A stretch of DNA of 39,554 nucleotides from Planctomycetaceae bacterium (GTDB taxonomy: Bacteria > Planctomycetota > Planctomycetia > Planctomycetales > Planctomycetaceae). Below are positions 8,420 through 17,214 of this stretch, piece by piece. Location: contig OMIV01000383.1 of the NCBI GenBank assembly GCA_900299185.1, positions 1 through 39,554 on the forward strand, given 5' to 3'. Positions within the stretch are counted from its first letter, which is position 1. Each line of letters begins with the position of its first letter. Below the pieces are notes generated by a model. That model searched no databases. It was given only the letters and a program-made list of their open reading frames with translations, and was not told where the DNA came from. The position numbers and the translations under genes are program-made.

Positions 8420-9685
8420 TTATTTTGCTCGCACGTCGTAACACAGAAGTGTGTTGTGGTCTCGGATATACATCAGACCGTCAACAATCACGGGATGTGG
8501 CCAACTCTTGCCATTCTTTGAGGCCAGTTCGAATGCTCCTTTGAGCCGATATTCGGCAGGGGTCGCTTCAACTAGCCCCATCTTGCCGTCTTCGTATCGG
8601 AAGTAGAGATTGCCGTCGGCGAGGAGTACTGCGGCCGAACCACCCCCAGCGCCTCGCTGCTTACCACCCCACACAACCTTTCCAGTTTTCATCTCGATAC
8701 AGAGAGGGAAACCGTTGTTGTGGCCATGACCGCAATAAATATAGTCTCCGAAAAGGACCATGCCACCGTGATGGTTTTGCATTTGGTCAGCATTCAAGAA
8801 GTACTTTTCTTCAACTTTGAATTCTTCACCGGCCTTTTTGATTTCTAGCAGAGCGGCGCCGGTGCCATAGCCCGTCGAACAGAATACGAAGTTGTCTTTG
8901 ACGATGGGCGTCGGAATGTTCGCAGTTCCGTTGGCAATGCGGTTGTAATTCCACAAGTACTTTCCGTCTTTGGCTGCGACAGAGATGATACCTTTGCCAA
9001 TTAATTGCACGTACTGCTTCACTCCACCGGCATTGCTAATTACGATGGATGAGTACGCAGCTCCCGGGTTACCTCGACTTCCCAGATCTGGCATCTTGGA
9101 CGTCCAGATGACGTCGCCCGTCTTCTTGTTGAGGGCCGCGATCATCGCGTCATTCGATCCGGGAGTGCAGATCAAGCGGTCGCCGTCGATAAGTGGAGAC
9201 TCGCTGTAGCCCCAACCGGACATCATTGAGCCGCCAAAGTCCTTCTTGTAGTTCTTGCTCCAGACGAGTTCGCCCGTCTTGATATTACAACAGGCCAGGT
9301 CGCCGTCTCGTCCGAGCGAATATACTAATTCGCCATCAATGGTTGGCGTGCAGTTGGGCTCGCCCTTACCAATTTTAGTGGCCCACAGCTCTTTGCCGTT
9401 GGACTGATCAATCCCGATAACGAATGCGGCGCCTTCGCGTTCGCCCATCGTCACCATGATCCCCTTCGAGATCGACAGTGACGAATAGCCTTTGCCAAAC
9501 CCATCAGCCTTCCAAACCAGTGGCGGCCCTTTTTCATCCCAGACTTTTTGCAGGCCCTTTTCAGGGGCGATGCCGTCTCGATTTGGGCCGCGCCAGGATG
9601 TCCAATCTGCTGCCATTCCGCTTGCTGCGGATCTGGCAAGTGCCAAAGTGAGTGCGAGCCGTGAAAACCATTTGCCGAAAAGCAT
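8420..9685 (-). CDS. Exported PQQ-like beta-propeller repeat protein
   Basis: 421 residues with an N-terminal Sec signal peptide (LALTLALARSAASGMA, cleavage near residue 25). The mature protein opens with WTSWRGPNRDG, the standard start of planctomycete PQQ-repeat proteins, and carries repeated blades such as GKELWATK, GELVWSKNY, GDVIWTSK and GKVVWGGK spaced 40-55 residues apart. This is the PQQ_2/BamB-like propeller fold. Most such planctomycete proteins lack proven enzyme activity, and a quinone cofactor cannot be assumed. The ATG at 9685 has AGGAG nine bases upstream. It is a single transcription unit closed by the hairpin at 8368-8402. Confidence 0.9.
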   Translation of the reverse strand: MLFGKWFSRLALTLALARSAASGMAADWTSWRGPNRDGIAPEKGLQKVWDEKGPPLVWKADGFGKGYSSLSISKGIMVTMGEREGAAFVIGIDQSNGKELWATKIGKGEPNCTPTIDGELVYSLGRDGDLACCNIKTGELVWSKNYKKDFGGSMMSGWGYSESPLIDGDRLICTPGSNDAMIAALNKKTGDVIWTSKMPDLGSRGNPGAAYSSIVISNAGGVKQYVQLIGKGIISVAAKDGKYLWNYNRIANGTANIPTPIVKDNFVFCSTGYGTGAALLEIKKAGEEFKVEEKYFLNADQMQNHHGGMVLFGDYIYCGHGHNNGFPLCIEMKTGKVVWGGKQRGAGGGSAAVLLADGNLYFRYEDGKMGLVEATPAEYRLKGAFELASKNGKSWPHPVIVDGLMYIRDHNTLLCYDVRAK

Positions 9686-10201
9686 GCGGGACTCCTGAAG
9701 GAAAAGAGACAGACGCGGATTGCGGCAGGAGTTTCACAGTCGAAGTCCAGCTCGCGGTCTAAACAGGGCGGCATGCTAGGGAGGTTGCTTCACGCGGCCA
9801 ATCTCTGTTTTTCGTGGGCGAGAGGTCTCGGCAACTGCGATTTCTGGTCAGCGATGCGGGGGGCTTGTGGACTGATTCTCGACAATCGGTTGGAGTCCGG
9901 TCGTCGTTGCGCGGACGCCTTTACTTGCCGACGAACATGCCTCTAAAACCCAGTCCGATTGAATCCGGTTACAACGTACCCGACATCCTTCCGCGCAGAG
10001 TCATCCCGCTCCCGGATGTCAGTCGATCGCGCGACGTGCATGTGTCGGTTACTGGTGGCGTTGCTGAAACGCTGAACGTCAGGCTGCACGGAAATCGGAA
10101 GCTAACCCATTTCTGCTACGAACTTCTGACGCTGAAACGCGTCCTCATTGAACCTTACATCGCCTCGTTCTAACGCTCGCCGAGCGACCTCAGGAGTGAC
10201 C
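9686..10201. other. Divergent intergenic region between PQQ-repeat gene and cysI
   Basis: 516 bases separate two divergent genes and must hold both promoters. The ribosome binding site of cysI (AGGAG at 10192-10196) and that of the PQQ-repeat gene are at the edges. A plus-strand open frame at 9814-10173 has no recognisable domain and ends just before cysI. I do not accept it as a gene. I could not identify a riboswitch or an operator. Confidence 0.45.
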
Positions 10202-11917
10202 ATGTCTGAAACCCAAAAGCTCAGCAAAATCGAGATTCTCAAGGAAAACAGCCGCCAACTGCGAGGCACGTTGGCTGAGGAACTCGCGCCGTCAGTCGAC
10301 GCTTTCAACGATGACAACGCCAACCTTCTCAAACTGCACGGCATGTATCAGCAAGACGATCGTGATACGCGCGGCGGCAAGGGAGAGGACGCCAAGAAAC
10401 GTGTCATCATCATGGTTCGAACACGAATCCCTGGCGGCAAGATGACGGCTGCTGGGTTACTGGCGGAACTTGATCTGTGTGATGAGTTTGGAAACGGCAC
10501 GCTGAGGATCACATCGCGGCAAGGTCTCCAGTTGCACGGGGTCTTGAAGGACAATCTGAAGGCCGTGGTGCGCGGGATCACCGATCGAGTTCAGCTCACA
10601 ACGTGGGGAGCTTGTGGCGACGTGAACCGCAACGTCATGTGCTGCCCCGCTCCGTATCGCAACAGCAAGGTGCATGACGACATGCAGGCGCTGGCCTACA
10701 CGTTGGCTGAGCACTTCAAATCTCGCTCAACCGCTTATCGCGAGATCTGGCTGAATGACGACGGCGAGGAAACCAAAGTGGCCGAGTTCAAGCCGGTGGA
10801 AGAGCCGATCTACGGTGATCGGTATCTGCCTCGCAAATTCAAGATGGGTATCGCGCTGCCCGAGGACAACTGCGTCGACATTCTGACGTATGACTTGGGA
10901 CTGCTGGCGATCGCCGAAGGTGGTCGTATCCAGGGCTACAACATTTACGTGGGTGGCGGTCAGGGGATGACTCCTGGCAATAAGAAGACTTTCCCAGCGG
11001 TTGGTCAGAAGATTGGCTTCGCGTTCCCTGAAGACGTGGTCGAAACCGTGGAAGCGATCGTCAAGGTTTGGCGTGACTTCGGCAATCGCGAGGATCGGAA
11101 GCAGGCACGCATTAAGTATCTGCTTCGAGATTGGGGCATCGACCAATTCAAGGCTTATGTCGAAGAGTACTTAGGCCGATCCTTGGGCGTGTCGCATCCG
11201 ATTGAGCCATATGGTGTCGATGATCATCTCGGCTGGCGCGAGCAGGGGGATGGTAAGTGGTACTTGGGCATCAACGTGGATAATGGTCGCATCAAGGACG
11301 AAGGCGAAGTCCGCATGAAGTCCGCGATTCGCGCGCTGCTGGCGAAGTATCCTCGGGAAGTGCGACTGACCGCATTGCAGAGCTTGATCATCTGCGACAT
11401 CGAAGAGTCAGAACGAGCCGATATCGATGCGATCCTTAAGGCTCATGGTGTTCAAGCGGCGGAAGAACAATCGCCGTTGCGACGTTTGGCAATCGCGTGT
11501 CCGGCATTGCCAACGTGTGGTTTGTCGGTGACGGACTCAGAGCGAGTCATGCCGCAAGCTGTGGCTCAGATTCAGGCGGAACTCGACAAGCTGGGCATGT
11601 CGAACGAGCCATTGGCCGTGCACATGACCGGTTGTCCGAATGGTTGTGCTCGACCTTACAGCCCAGACATCGGTCTCGTTGGCAAAGCACGCGGCAAGTA
11701 CACGATGTATGTCGGCGGCAATGTGGTCGGTGCCCGCATCGGCTTCATCTACAAGGACATGGTGCCGCTGGAAGAGATCGGCCAAACGGTGGCTCCGTTG
11801 CTGAGCTACTTCCAACGCTCGCGATTCCCTGGCGAGACCTTTGGTGACTTCTGCTATCGCATGGGGCTCGAAGATCTGACAGCCGCAGCGGGTGGAGTAA
11901 CTACGACACCGGCTTAA
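10202..11917 (+). CDS. cysI: Sulfite reductase hemoprotein subunit CysI
   Basis: 571 residues, almost exactly the length of Escherichia coli CysI (570). The protein reduces sulfite to sulfide by six electrons in assimilatory sulfur metabolism, using a coupled sirohaem and [4Fe-4S] cluster. The cluster ligands are visible as CPALPTC (C433, C439) and GCPNGC (C478, C482), only one residue off the E. coli positions 434, 440, 479 and 483. The N-terminal half contains TSRQGLQLHG and GDVNRNVMCC, the sirohaem-pocket regions of nitrite/sulfite reductases. The ATG at 10202 is chosen because AGGAG lies five bases upstream; the frame is open further upstream but without homology. No cysJ, cysH or cysG homologue is nearby, so the electron donor (NADPH flavoprotein or ferredoxin) is unknown. 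A hairpin at 11931 follows. Confidence 0.96.
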   Translation: MSETQKLSKIEILKENSRQLRGTLAEELAPSVDAFNDDNANLLKLHGMYQQDDRDTRGGKGEDAKKRVIIMVRTRIPGGKMTAAGLLAELDLCDEFGNGTLRITSRQGLQLHGVLKDNLKAVVRGITDRVQLTTWGACGDVNRNVMCCPAPYRNSKVHDDMQALAYTLAEHFKSRSTAYREIWLNDDGEETKVAEFKPVEEPIYGDRYLPRKFKMGIALPEDNCVDILTYDLGLLAIAEGGRIQGYNIYVGGGQGMTPGNKKTFPAVGQKIGFAFPEDVVETVEAIVKVWRDFGNREDRKQARIKYLLRDWGIDQFKAYVEEYLGRSLGVSHPIEPYGVDDHLGWREQGDGKWYLGINVDNGRIKDEGEVRMKSAIRALLAKYPREVRLTALQSLIICDIEESERADIDAILKAHGVQAAEEQSPLRRLAIACPALPTCGLSVTDSERVMPQAVAQIQAELDKLGMSNEPLAVHMTGCPNGCARPYSPDIGLVGKARGKYTMYVGGNVVGARIGFIYKDMVPLEEIGQTVAPLLSYFQRSRFPGETFGDFCYRMGLEDLTAAAGGVTTTPA

Positions 11918-11930
11918 CTTAGTGAGACAT

Positions 11931-11965
11931 GATGTTGGTGAGTCGTTAGAGGGCTCACCAACATC
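11931..11965. terminator. Bidirectional terminator between convergent genes
   Basis: A perfect 12-base-pair inverted repeat (GATGTTGGTGAG at 11931-11942; its complement at 11954-11965) with an 11-base loop sits 13 bases after the cysI stop and directly before the stop of the convergent minus-strand gene ending at 11967. There is no long T-run, but its position between convergent stops supports a terminator for both. Confidence 0.75.
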
Positions 11966-11966
11966 T

Positions 11967-12620
11967 TCAGGTCACTCGTTTGGCGTTGGCTTGCAAGGCT
12001 TCGCCAATCACGAAGCTCGCGCGGACGAGTTCGTGTTCGGTGACAAGTCCATCGAGCCGTTTGACGAAGTTGGGGGCCACCGACCAGCGGCCTAAGACAT
12101 CAAACATCTCGTCGATGCGGCTGGGATCGAGTCGGTACTGCAGCTTGAGATCTTCGGCTTCATCCGGCGGGATGTCTTCGAACTGGCTGATGAGCAAGAA
12201 GTCGCCTTCATTGGCCAGTCGCCGATGCAAGTTCCGAAACTCGCCGGGCAAGAACTCATCGACCGCAACTTTGATCTGCTGAGGTCCCGTGAAGATCGAA
12301 TGCGGCACTATCGTCGGTTCTTCTTCGGCGATGCGAGCAGCGGTTTCGCAGACGGCGTAAATGACGCTTTCGTCAATCAAGCCAGCGTCGAAGTTCTCTG
12401 CCGACCAATGCTTGCTCCAGGTGTCCGCCAGCAGATCCAGTTGGACGTGCGGCGGGACCGATTGCAGAAATGGCACTTCCGTGAGATAGCCAAAGCCGTC
12501 GGCCGGCAGTCCCATTTGGCGAGCCAAGATGATTCGCTCCAGCGTCTCTTGAAATGAGATGCGGAAGGCGAGGTAAGTCAGCCCAGTGTTCGGCAGCGGT
12601 TCGTGGTTGATGAGTAACAT
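11967..12620 (-). CDS. Hypothetical protein
   Basis: 217 residues from the ATG at 12620; a TTG at 12635 would add five residues. No family recognised. The protein is soluble, acidic, and rich in Glu, Leu and Phe, with no signal peptide, membrane span or metal-binding cluster. It has long amphipathic helices (SFQETLERIILARQMG; PPDEAEDLKLQYRLDPSRIDEMFDVLG), suggesting an all-helical cytoplasmic protein. It is convergent with cysI and divergent from the TIGR03032 gene, with 216 bases between the two start codons. No strong ribosome binding site is visible. Coding potential is supported by length, position and the shared terminator. Confidence 0.7.
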   Translation of the reverse strand: MLLINHEPLPNTGLTYLAFRISFQETLERIILARQMGLPADGFGYLTEVPFLQSVPPHVQLDLLADTWSKHWSAENFDAGLIDESVIYAVCETAARIAEEEPTIVPHSIFTGPQQIKVAVDEFLPGEFRNLHRRLANEGDFLLISQFEDIPPDEAEDLKLQYRLDPSRIDEMFDVLGRWSVAPNFVKRLDGLVTEHELVRASFVIGEALQANAKRVT

Positions 12621-12836
12621 GCAGCCATGCTGCAATTGGCGACGAGCGGACTCAACGGCATTTGGCGTTGCCTGGGGAAAACGTCGTTTCCGCGAAGCAT
12701 CACTCCCAGTCAGCCGTCACAGCCGAAAGAGTCTGCCAGCTTGCTCGAATGGTCCATTCGCGTGGACAACTTTCGTAGATTGGCCAGCTCGTGCCGGTCC
12801 AAGAATTCGTTCTCGTACCTTCGAATTGCGTACCTC

Positions 12837-14024
12837 ATGACTTCAGAGACGACTGCTTCGGATATCGACCAACCGCTTACGAGTCAGCACACCAGTAGCT
12901 TTGCTGAGATCTTGGAACAGTTCGGAATTTCGATCGCGGTCACAACGTACCAAGCTGGCAAGTTGGTGCTGTTAAGAGCGAACGACGGGACCATCAACAC
13001 GCACTTCCGCAGCTTTAGTAAGCCCATGGGATTGGCGATGGGTGGCTGCCGTCTGGCGATTGGAACGACCGTTGAGATTTGGGAGTTTCACAATGCTCCG
13101 GGCGTTGCTCGACGGATTGCGAATGCTGTCGAGACTCGCTCCGAGTCGTTACCTCGACCCTCAACTGAGGCACCTTCGAAAGATGGAAATAACAGTCGGC
13201 AACATCGTCTCGATGCGTGTTATTTACCGCGCGGTTCTCACACGACGGGCGACATCCAGATTCACGAGATGACTTGGGTCGAGAACGATTTGTGGTTCAT
13301 CAATACGCGGTTCTCGTGTTTGTGTACGCGCGACGTTCGTTACAGCTTCGTGCCACGTTGGCGACCGAGTTTCGTAACGGCAATTGCTCCGGAAGATCGC
13401 TGTCATCTCAACGGTTTTTGTCTTGCGCCGACCTCGCGACCAGGTCAGCCTCACTTCTTTGTCACGGCGCTCGGCGAGTCTGATGCACCCGGAGGGTGGC
13501 GAGCCAACAAACGCAACGGCGGTCTGCTGTTGGAGACAAGTTCGAATGAAGTGCTGTTACGCGGACTCTCCATGCCGCACTCGCCGCGGTTGTTTGCCGA
13601 CCAGTTGTGGGTGCTTGAGTCTGGCACGGGGACGATTGGCCGAGTTGACCCGAGTGTGGGTCGTTACGAGCCGATTGCGTCCATGCCCGGTTTCACTCGC
13701 GGCATCGACTTCTTCGGACGATACGCGTTCATTGGACTTTCACAGGTACGCGAGTCGGCGGTCTTCAGTGGTATTCCAATTGCCGAGCGTCCGTTGTCCG
13801 AGCGAGCGTGTGGTGTGTGGGTCATCGATATGCCCACGGGGCAAACGGTTGCTTGGCTGAAGTTCGATCAAGGCGTTCAAGAGATCTTCGCGATCAATGT
13901 CATGGCCAACTCGCGTTGTCCCGACGTCATTAACGACGATCATGAACTCATCGCGGACTCGTTCATTCTGCCTGACGAGTCGCTCTCTTCTGTGCCTGAC
14001 GATCTGCGCGTTGTTGCGAGTTAA
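12837..14024 (+). CDS. TIGR03032 family protein
   Basis: 395 residues from the ATG at 12837. The frame is open 70 codons further upstream, but family similarity begins at SSFAEILEQFGISIAVTTYQ, shortly after this start. Diagnostic TIGR03032 stretches follow in order: TYQAGKLVLL, FSKPMGLAMG, TGDIQIHEMTW, FINTRFSCLCT, RYSFVPRWRP, PEDRCHLNGF, TALGESDAPGGWR, LSMPHSPR, LWVLESGTG, GFTRGIDFFG and GLSQVRESAVFSG. The family is predicted to form a six-bladed propeller of unknown function; in several bacteria it sits near tetratricopeptide or glycan genes, but here the neighbours give no clue. No signal peptide. No ribosome binding site is evident, so the exact start is uncertain. Confidence 0.9.
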   Translation: MTSETTASDIDQPLTSQHTSSFAEILEQFGISIAVTTYQAGKLVLLRANDGTINTHFRSFSKPMGLAMGGCRLAIGTTVEIWEFHNAPGVARRIANAVETRSESLPRPSTEAPSKDGNNSRQHRLDACYLPRGSHTTGDIQIHEMTWVENDLWFINTRFSCLCTRDVRYSFVPRWRPSFVTAIAPEDRCHLNGFCLAPTSRPGQPHFFVTALGESDAPGGWRANKRNGGLLLETSSNEVLLRGLSMPHSPRLFADQLWVLESGTGTIGRVDPSVGRYEPIASMPGFTRGIDFFGRYAFIGLSQVRESAVFSGIPIAERPLSERACGVWVIDMPTGQTVAWLKFDQGVQEIFAINVMANSRCPDVINDDHELIADSFILPDESLSSVPDDLRVVAS

Positions 14025-14152
14025 CGAGTCAGTGTTGTCATCGAGCTTGCGTTAATGCCGCGCGTCTCAATCATTCCGCCGAACGTCGAGTAAGTCGGAT
14101 GTTCGTTGGACGGTGAACCGCCAGTGCCCAATCTCCATTGAGAAAGTCTTTC

Positions 14153-15202
14153 ATGAGCAACGTGAGCATCGAGCAACTCACGCAATTCTGCGTTGAGTCT
14201 TTGGAACGAGTGGGAGTGGGGCCAAGCGATGCCAAGATCGCCGCGAATGCTTTAGTCCGAACCGACGCGATGGGTGTCTTTACTCACGGAACCAAGCTGC
14301 TGATCGGTTACTTGAAGAAGCTCAAAGGTGGCGGCTATCGACCTCAAGGGCAGCCGCGCATCGAACGAGAAGGTCCGGGCTGGGCGGTGATTGATGGTGA
14401 TTCGGCTTTAGGTCAGGTTGGTGGCGAGTTCGCGATTCGTCGCGCGATTGAGAAAGCTCGGAATGTCGGCGTGGCTTACGTCGGATTGCGAAATACCGGG
14501 CACATTGGAGCAGCGGGCTACTACGCCGATGTCGCTGCTCGTGAAGGTTTCATTTCGATGATCACCGGCAACGACATGCCGAGTGTGGCCGCTCCCGGCG
14601 CGAAGGGACCGGTGCTGGGAAGCAACCCGCTCGCTTATGGAGTGCCGGTTTCGAATGGCGATCCGATCTTGCTCGACATTGCGACTGCGGCAGTCGCTGG
14701 TGGCAAGGTTTATGCGGCTCATCAACGAGGCGAACCGATTCCACCGACTTGGCTCATTGGACCTGACGGACTTCCTACAACGGATGGCAGTCTTTATCCC
14801 GCCAAAGCTTCGCTTGCTCCGATGGCTGGCCATAAGGGTTACGGCTTTGGTTTGTGGTGCGAGATCTTGTCGGGCGTATTGCCGGGCGGTCATCTGACTT
14901 GGCAGATCGGAAGTTGGATCTTCGACGAACCTTCGAAGCCATCTTGGCACAATGCCTCGTTCATGGTGATTGATGTCGGAGCGATTGCTCCGCGAGCCGA
15001 GTACGACGCGCGATTGAAACACCTGATCGACGAATTGCATGCCGTGCCGACGGCTGAAGGTGTGGATCAAGTCTTACTGCCCGGCGAACGCGAGTGGCGA
15101 AACTTCCATCGAGCTCAGCAGGAGGGCATCCCGTTGCCCGCTGATGTGCGAGCCAAGCTGCAAGAAGTTTCGGCGCTGTGTGGCGTGGAGATGCCTTCGT
15201 AG
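14153..15202 (+). CDS. Ldh family (malate/L-lactate/ureidoglycolate-type) NAD(P)-dependent oxidoreductase
   Basis: 349 residues, the normal length of the Ldh_2 (malate/L-sulfolactate/L-lactate dehydrogenase) family. Motifs: DAMGVFTHGTKLL near residue 40 (the conserved [SD]HG region), GLRNTGHIGAAGYYA near 118 with the conserved His of the active site, PVLGSNPLAYG at about 160 and GHKGYGFGLWCEILSG near 230. These enzymes oxidise 2-hydroxyacids with NAD(P) without a classical Rossmann fold. The substrate cannot be read from sequence. The ATG at 14153 is preferred over the TTG at 14138 because GAGAAAG precedes it at good spacing. It is cytoplasmic, codirectional with the TIGR03032 gene (128 bases upstream), with no terminator seen between them. 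Confidence 0.92.
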   Translation: MSNVSIEQLTQFCVESLERVGVGPSDAKIAANALVRTDAMGVFTHGTKLLIGYLKKLKGGGYRPQGQPRIEREGPGWAVIDGDSALGQVGGEFAIRRAIEKARNVGVAYVGLRNTGHIGAAGYYADVAAREGFISMITGNDMPSVAAPGAKGPVLGSNPLAYGVPVSNGDPILLDIATAAVAGGKVYAAHQRGEPIPPTWLIGPDGLPTTDGSLYPAKASLAPMAGHKGYGFGLWCEILSGVLPGGHLTWQIGSWIFDEPSKPSWHNASFMVIDVGAIAPRAEYDARLKHLIDELHAVPTAEGVDQVLLPGEREWRNFHRAQQEGIPLPADVRAKLQEVSALCGVEMPS

Positions 15203-15391
15203 TTCCGATTGTCCGAGCGTCGAACGCGCTCCCCGTTTGCTCGAACCAAAACGAATCGGGCACCTTGAAAACGTGCTTCGTTTCAGATCTTGATGGTCGC
15301 TCGACGTGCCCGCTGACGAGCACCTCACTACGATCCGCCTCTTGTGAGCGCCGCTCGCTTCTTTGTTTCTTCCTCTAGCTCCTGCTCGCCG

Positions 15392-16024
15392 ATGCGTTCG
15401 ATTAATGCTCCCGCCGATATTCGTCCTTGGTTTACGTCGATCAATGACTTGCCTGGCACCATTCGTTGGCCTGAGTTCTGGGGGAATTCAAATCCTGTAG
15501 AACTTGATGTTGGTTGTGGACGCGGCTTGTTCGTCGACGCGGCCAGCGCCGCTCGACCGGATACCAACTTCTTGGGGCTAGAGCTGGATCTCAAAGAAGC
15601 GCGTCGAGCTGGTGCTCGTCTCTGGCGACGAAAGGCACCCAACGGTCGCATCATTTCGGGCGACGCGACCATGATCTTGAAGTTTCAGGTCGAGCCGCAC
15701 TCGGTCGACGCCATTCACGTTTACTTCCCCGATCCGTGGTGGAAGCACCGGCATCGGAAGCGTCGCATCTTCACCGACGAGTTTGCTGACTTGTGCGCCA
15801 CACTGATTAAGCCGGGGGGCTTTTTGCATTCTTGGACCGACGTCAAAGATTACTTCGAAGTGATCGAGGCGTTGATGAATCATCACTCGATGTACGAGGC
15901 CCAGGCGACGCCGGAAGAGAAGAGTCCCGAGCACGACTTGGATTACCGCACCAGCTTCGAACGCAAGAAACGAATGCTCGGCCTGCCGATTTATCGAGGA
16001 CTTTGGCGTCGCAAGATCGACTGA
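15392..16024 (+). CDS. trmB: tRNA (guanine-N7-)-methyltransferase
   Basis: 210 residues from the ATG at 15392; an in-frame GTG at 15344 would add a Ser-rich 16-residue extension that looks non-native. TrmB forms 7-methylguanosine at position 46 of tRNAs using S-adenosylmethionine. The SAM site is VELDVGCGRGLFVDAA near residue 37, followed by FLGLELDLKEARR and the highly diagnostic VYFPDPWWKHRHRKRRI. The C-terminal catalytic/tRNA-binding part includes TSFERKKRMLG. It is cytoplasmic. No ribosome binding site is clear for either start. The gene converges on the GIY-YIG gene 175 bases downstream. Confidence 0.95.
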   Translation: MRSINAPADIRPWFTSINDLPGTIRWPEFWGNSNPVELDVGCGRGLFVDAASAARPDTNFLGLELDLKEARRAGARLWRRKAPNGRIISGDATMILKFQVEPHSVDAIHVYFPDPWWKHRHRKRRIFTDEFADLCATLIKPGGFLHSWTDVKDYFEVIEALMNHHSMYEAQATPEEKSPEHDLDYRTSFERKKRMLGLPIYRGLWRRKID

Positions 16025-16060
16025 GCGGCGAGGTTGAAGAGCAGGTTCGAAAAGTGGGAT

Positions 16061-16091
16061 AGGCATCCTGCCTGTCATCTTCAAGAACAGG
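16061..16091. repeat. Short palindromic intergenic repeat (REP-like candidate)
   Basis: AGGCATCCTGCCT at 16061-16073 can fold as a 5-base stem with a 3-base loop, and CCTGT (16071-16075) can alternatively pair with ACAGG (16087-16091). From general knowledge, the string surrounding it, GGGATAGGCATCCTGCCTGT, resembles a dispersed intergenic element often seen translated as RQDACPT-like peptides in planctomycete annotations. Only one copy is in this window. It lies between the convergent trmB and GIY-YIG genes. Confidence 0.4.
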
Positions 16092-16199
16092 CGTTGCAAT
16101 AACTCTGACAGTCAGGCGTTCTATACTTTGGCCAACTTCGACGAACTCGCTGCAATCTATTCCGAGTAACTTCAGAACTTGTTGCGGGAACGCCTCCCT

Positions 16200-17117
16200 T
16201 CAAGGAGCGAGGTTCAAGCGTGGCTTGCGACTACGAATGAGGTCGGACTCGTAGGCTCGGCGCAGTGACTTGTCTTTCGCTTCCGAGCTACCGTCGAAGA
16301 CATGCAGTTCGACGGTCACGTCTTTGATGCCGTGCTTGGCGAGATAGCTGGCGAGCGACTGCCGATCGGATCGGTCCAAGTGCTTCGACACGCGCGTTCT
16401 CAATTGAGACGACTCGCCGATGTAGAGGTATCCCGTCGCGTCTCGAAAGATGTAGACGCCGGGACCATCTGAAACTTGCTTGGGGTTCTCGACGATTTTT
16501 TCGGCAGGCAGCGCGATGACTTGCTTGTCCCACTTCGCGACTCGTAACACCAACTCCGGCGGCAAACGCCGTGACTTCCGCAACGCAAAGGCGGCCTTGC
16601 GAAGTCGGTATGCCTCAACGTCTGGCGCGATCTCGTGAGCGAGCTTGTCAAACTCGGTTCGCAACTTCGGGTCACTCAAGAGGTGGTCGGTGTTGGTGCG
16701 ATGTTTGTCTTCGAGGAATCTCGCTGTGACTTCGGCGGCATGCAGGTAATCGTCGTGCCTCAGCGTCTTGCGTTTGGTAGCCGAGACGTCTGATAGATCT
16801 CCGGCTTTTCGCAACGTCATCAACATCCAGTTGCAGTCGAATGCTGATACTTCTGGCATCCTCTGCTTGCAGGCTGCGAGGAACTTCTCATTGAGTTCGT
16901 CCTGCAGAATGACTTCGTCAGTGCTCCAACCATCGTGCGTCTCGGTGTAGGCCAGTCGCACGACGTCTTTCAAATGACGCTTTGCAGCGGCATCCAGTTT
17001 GGATTCTGTGACAGCGTTTGGTTCGTCTTGAGCAAGGAGCGAGCACGCACGGTACTCGCTCACCGCGTATAGGCATGTGACAGCGATTAACAGCGAGCGG
17101 AAAACCAAGCATCTCAT
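16200..17117 (-). CDS. Exported protein with C-terminal GIY-YIG nuclease domain
   Basis: 305 residues. The C-terminal 90 residues are a GIY-YIG endonuclease-type domain with all key positions: GVYIF (220-224), YIG (232-234), the Arg in RTRVSKH (240-242), Glu290 and Asn302. The N-terminus (RSLLIAVTCLYAVSEYRACSLLAQDE) looks like a Sec signal peptide with a possible cut near Gln30, unusual for this nuclease fold. Residues 35-210 are a helical, charged region of unknown family. If exported, it would act on extracellular or periplasmic DNA; if not, the leader may be a membrane anchor. The ATG at 17117 has AAAGGG nine bases upstream. It is convergent with trmB and divergent from the hydrolase gene. 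Confidence 0.82.
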   Translation of the reverse strand: MRCLVFRSLLIAVTCLYAVSEYRACSLLAQDEPNAVTESKLDAAAKRHLKDVVRLAYTETHDGWSTDEVILQDELNEKFLAACKQRMPEVSAFDCNWMLMTLRKAGDLSDVSATKRKTLRHDDYLHAAEVTARFLEDKHRTNTDHLLSDPKLRTEFDKLAHEIAPDVEAYRLRKAAFALRKSRRLPPELVLRVAKWDKQVIALPAEKIVENPKQVSDGPGVYIFRDATGYLYIGESSQLRTRVSKHLDRSDRQSLASYLAKHGIKDVTVELHVFDGSSEAKDKSLRRAYESDLIRSRKPRLNLAP

Positions 17118-17214
17118 CTCAGGCCCTTTGTGATATGAGATCGAGTGTCGATAAACGCAGTCGCTGTGTAATGTCTGACACTCTTTTCGTCAGGTCATTC
17201 AGAAGGAAGGAAAG

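Noticed and set aside
9814-10173. 119-residue plus-strand open frame upstream of cysI
   Set aside because: No ribosome binding site, domain or signal peptide, and it occupies the divergent promoter region of two genes.
12627-12836. Upstream extension of the TIGR03032 gene to 12627
   Set aside because: Family similarity starts only after the ATG at 12837. The extension is Ser/Arg-rich and lies in the divergent intergenic region.
14408-15070. 220-residue minus-strand open frame opposite the Ldh-family gene
   Set aside because: Antisense to a well-supported enzyme gene. No domain or start signal.
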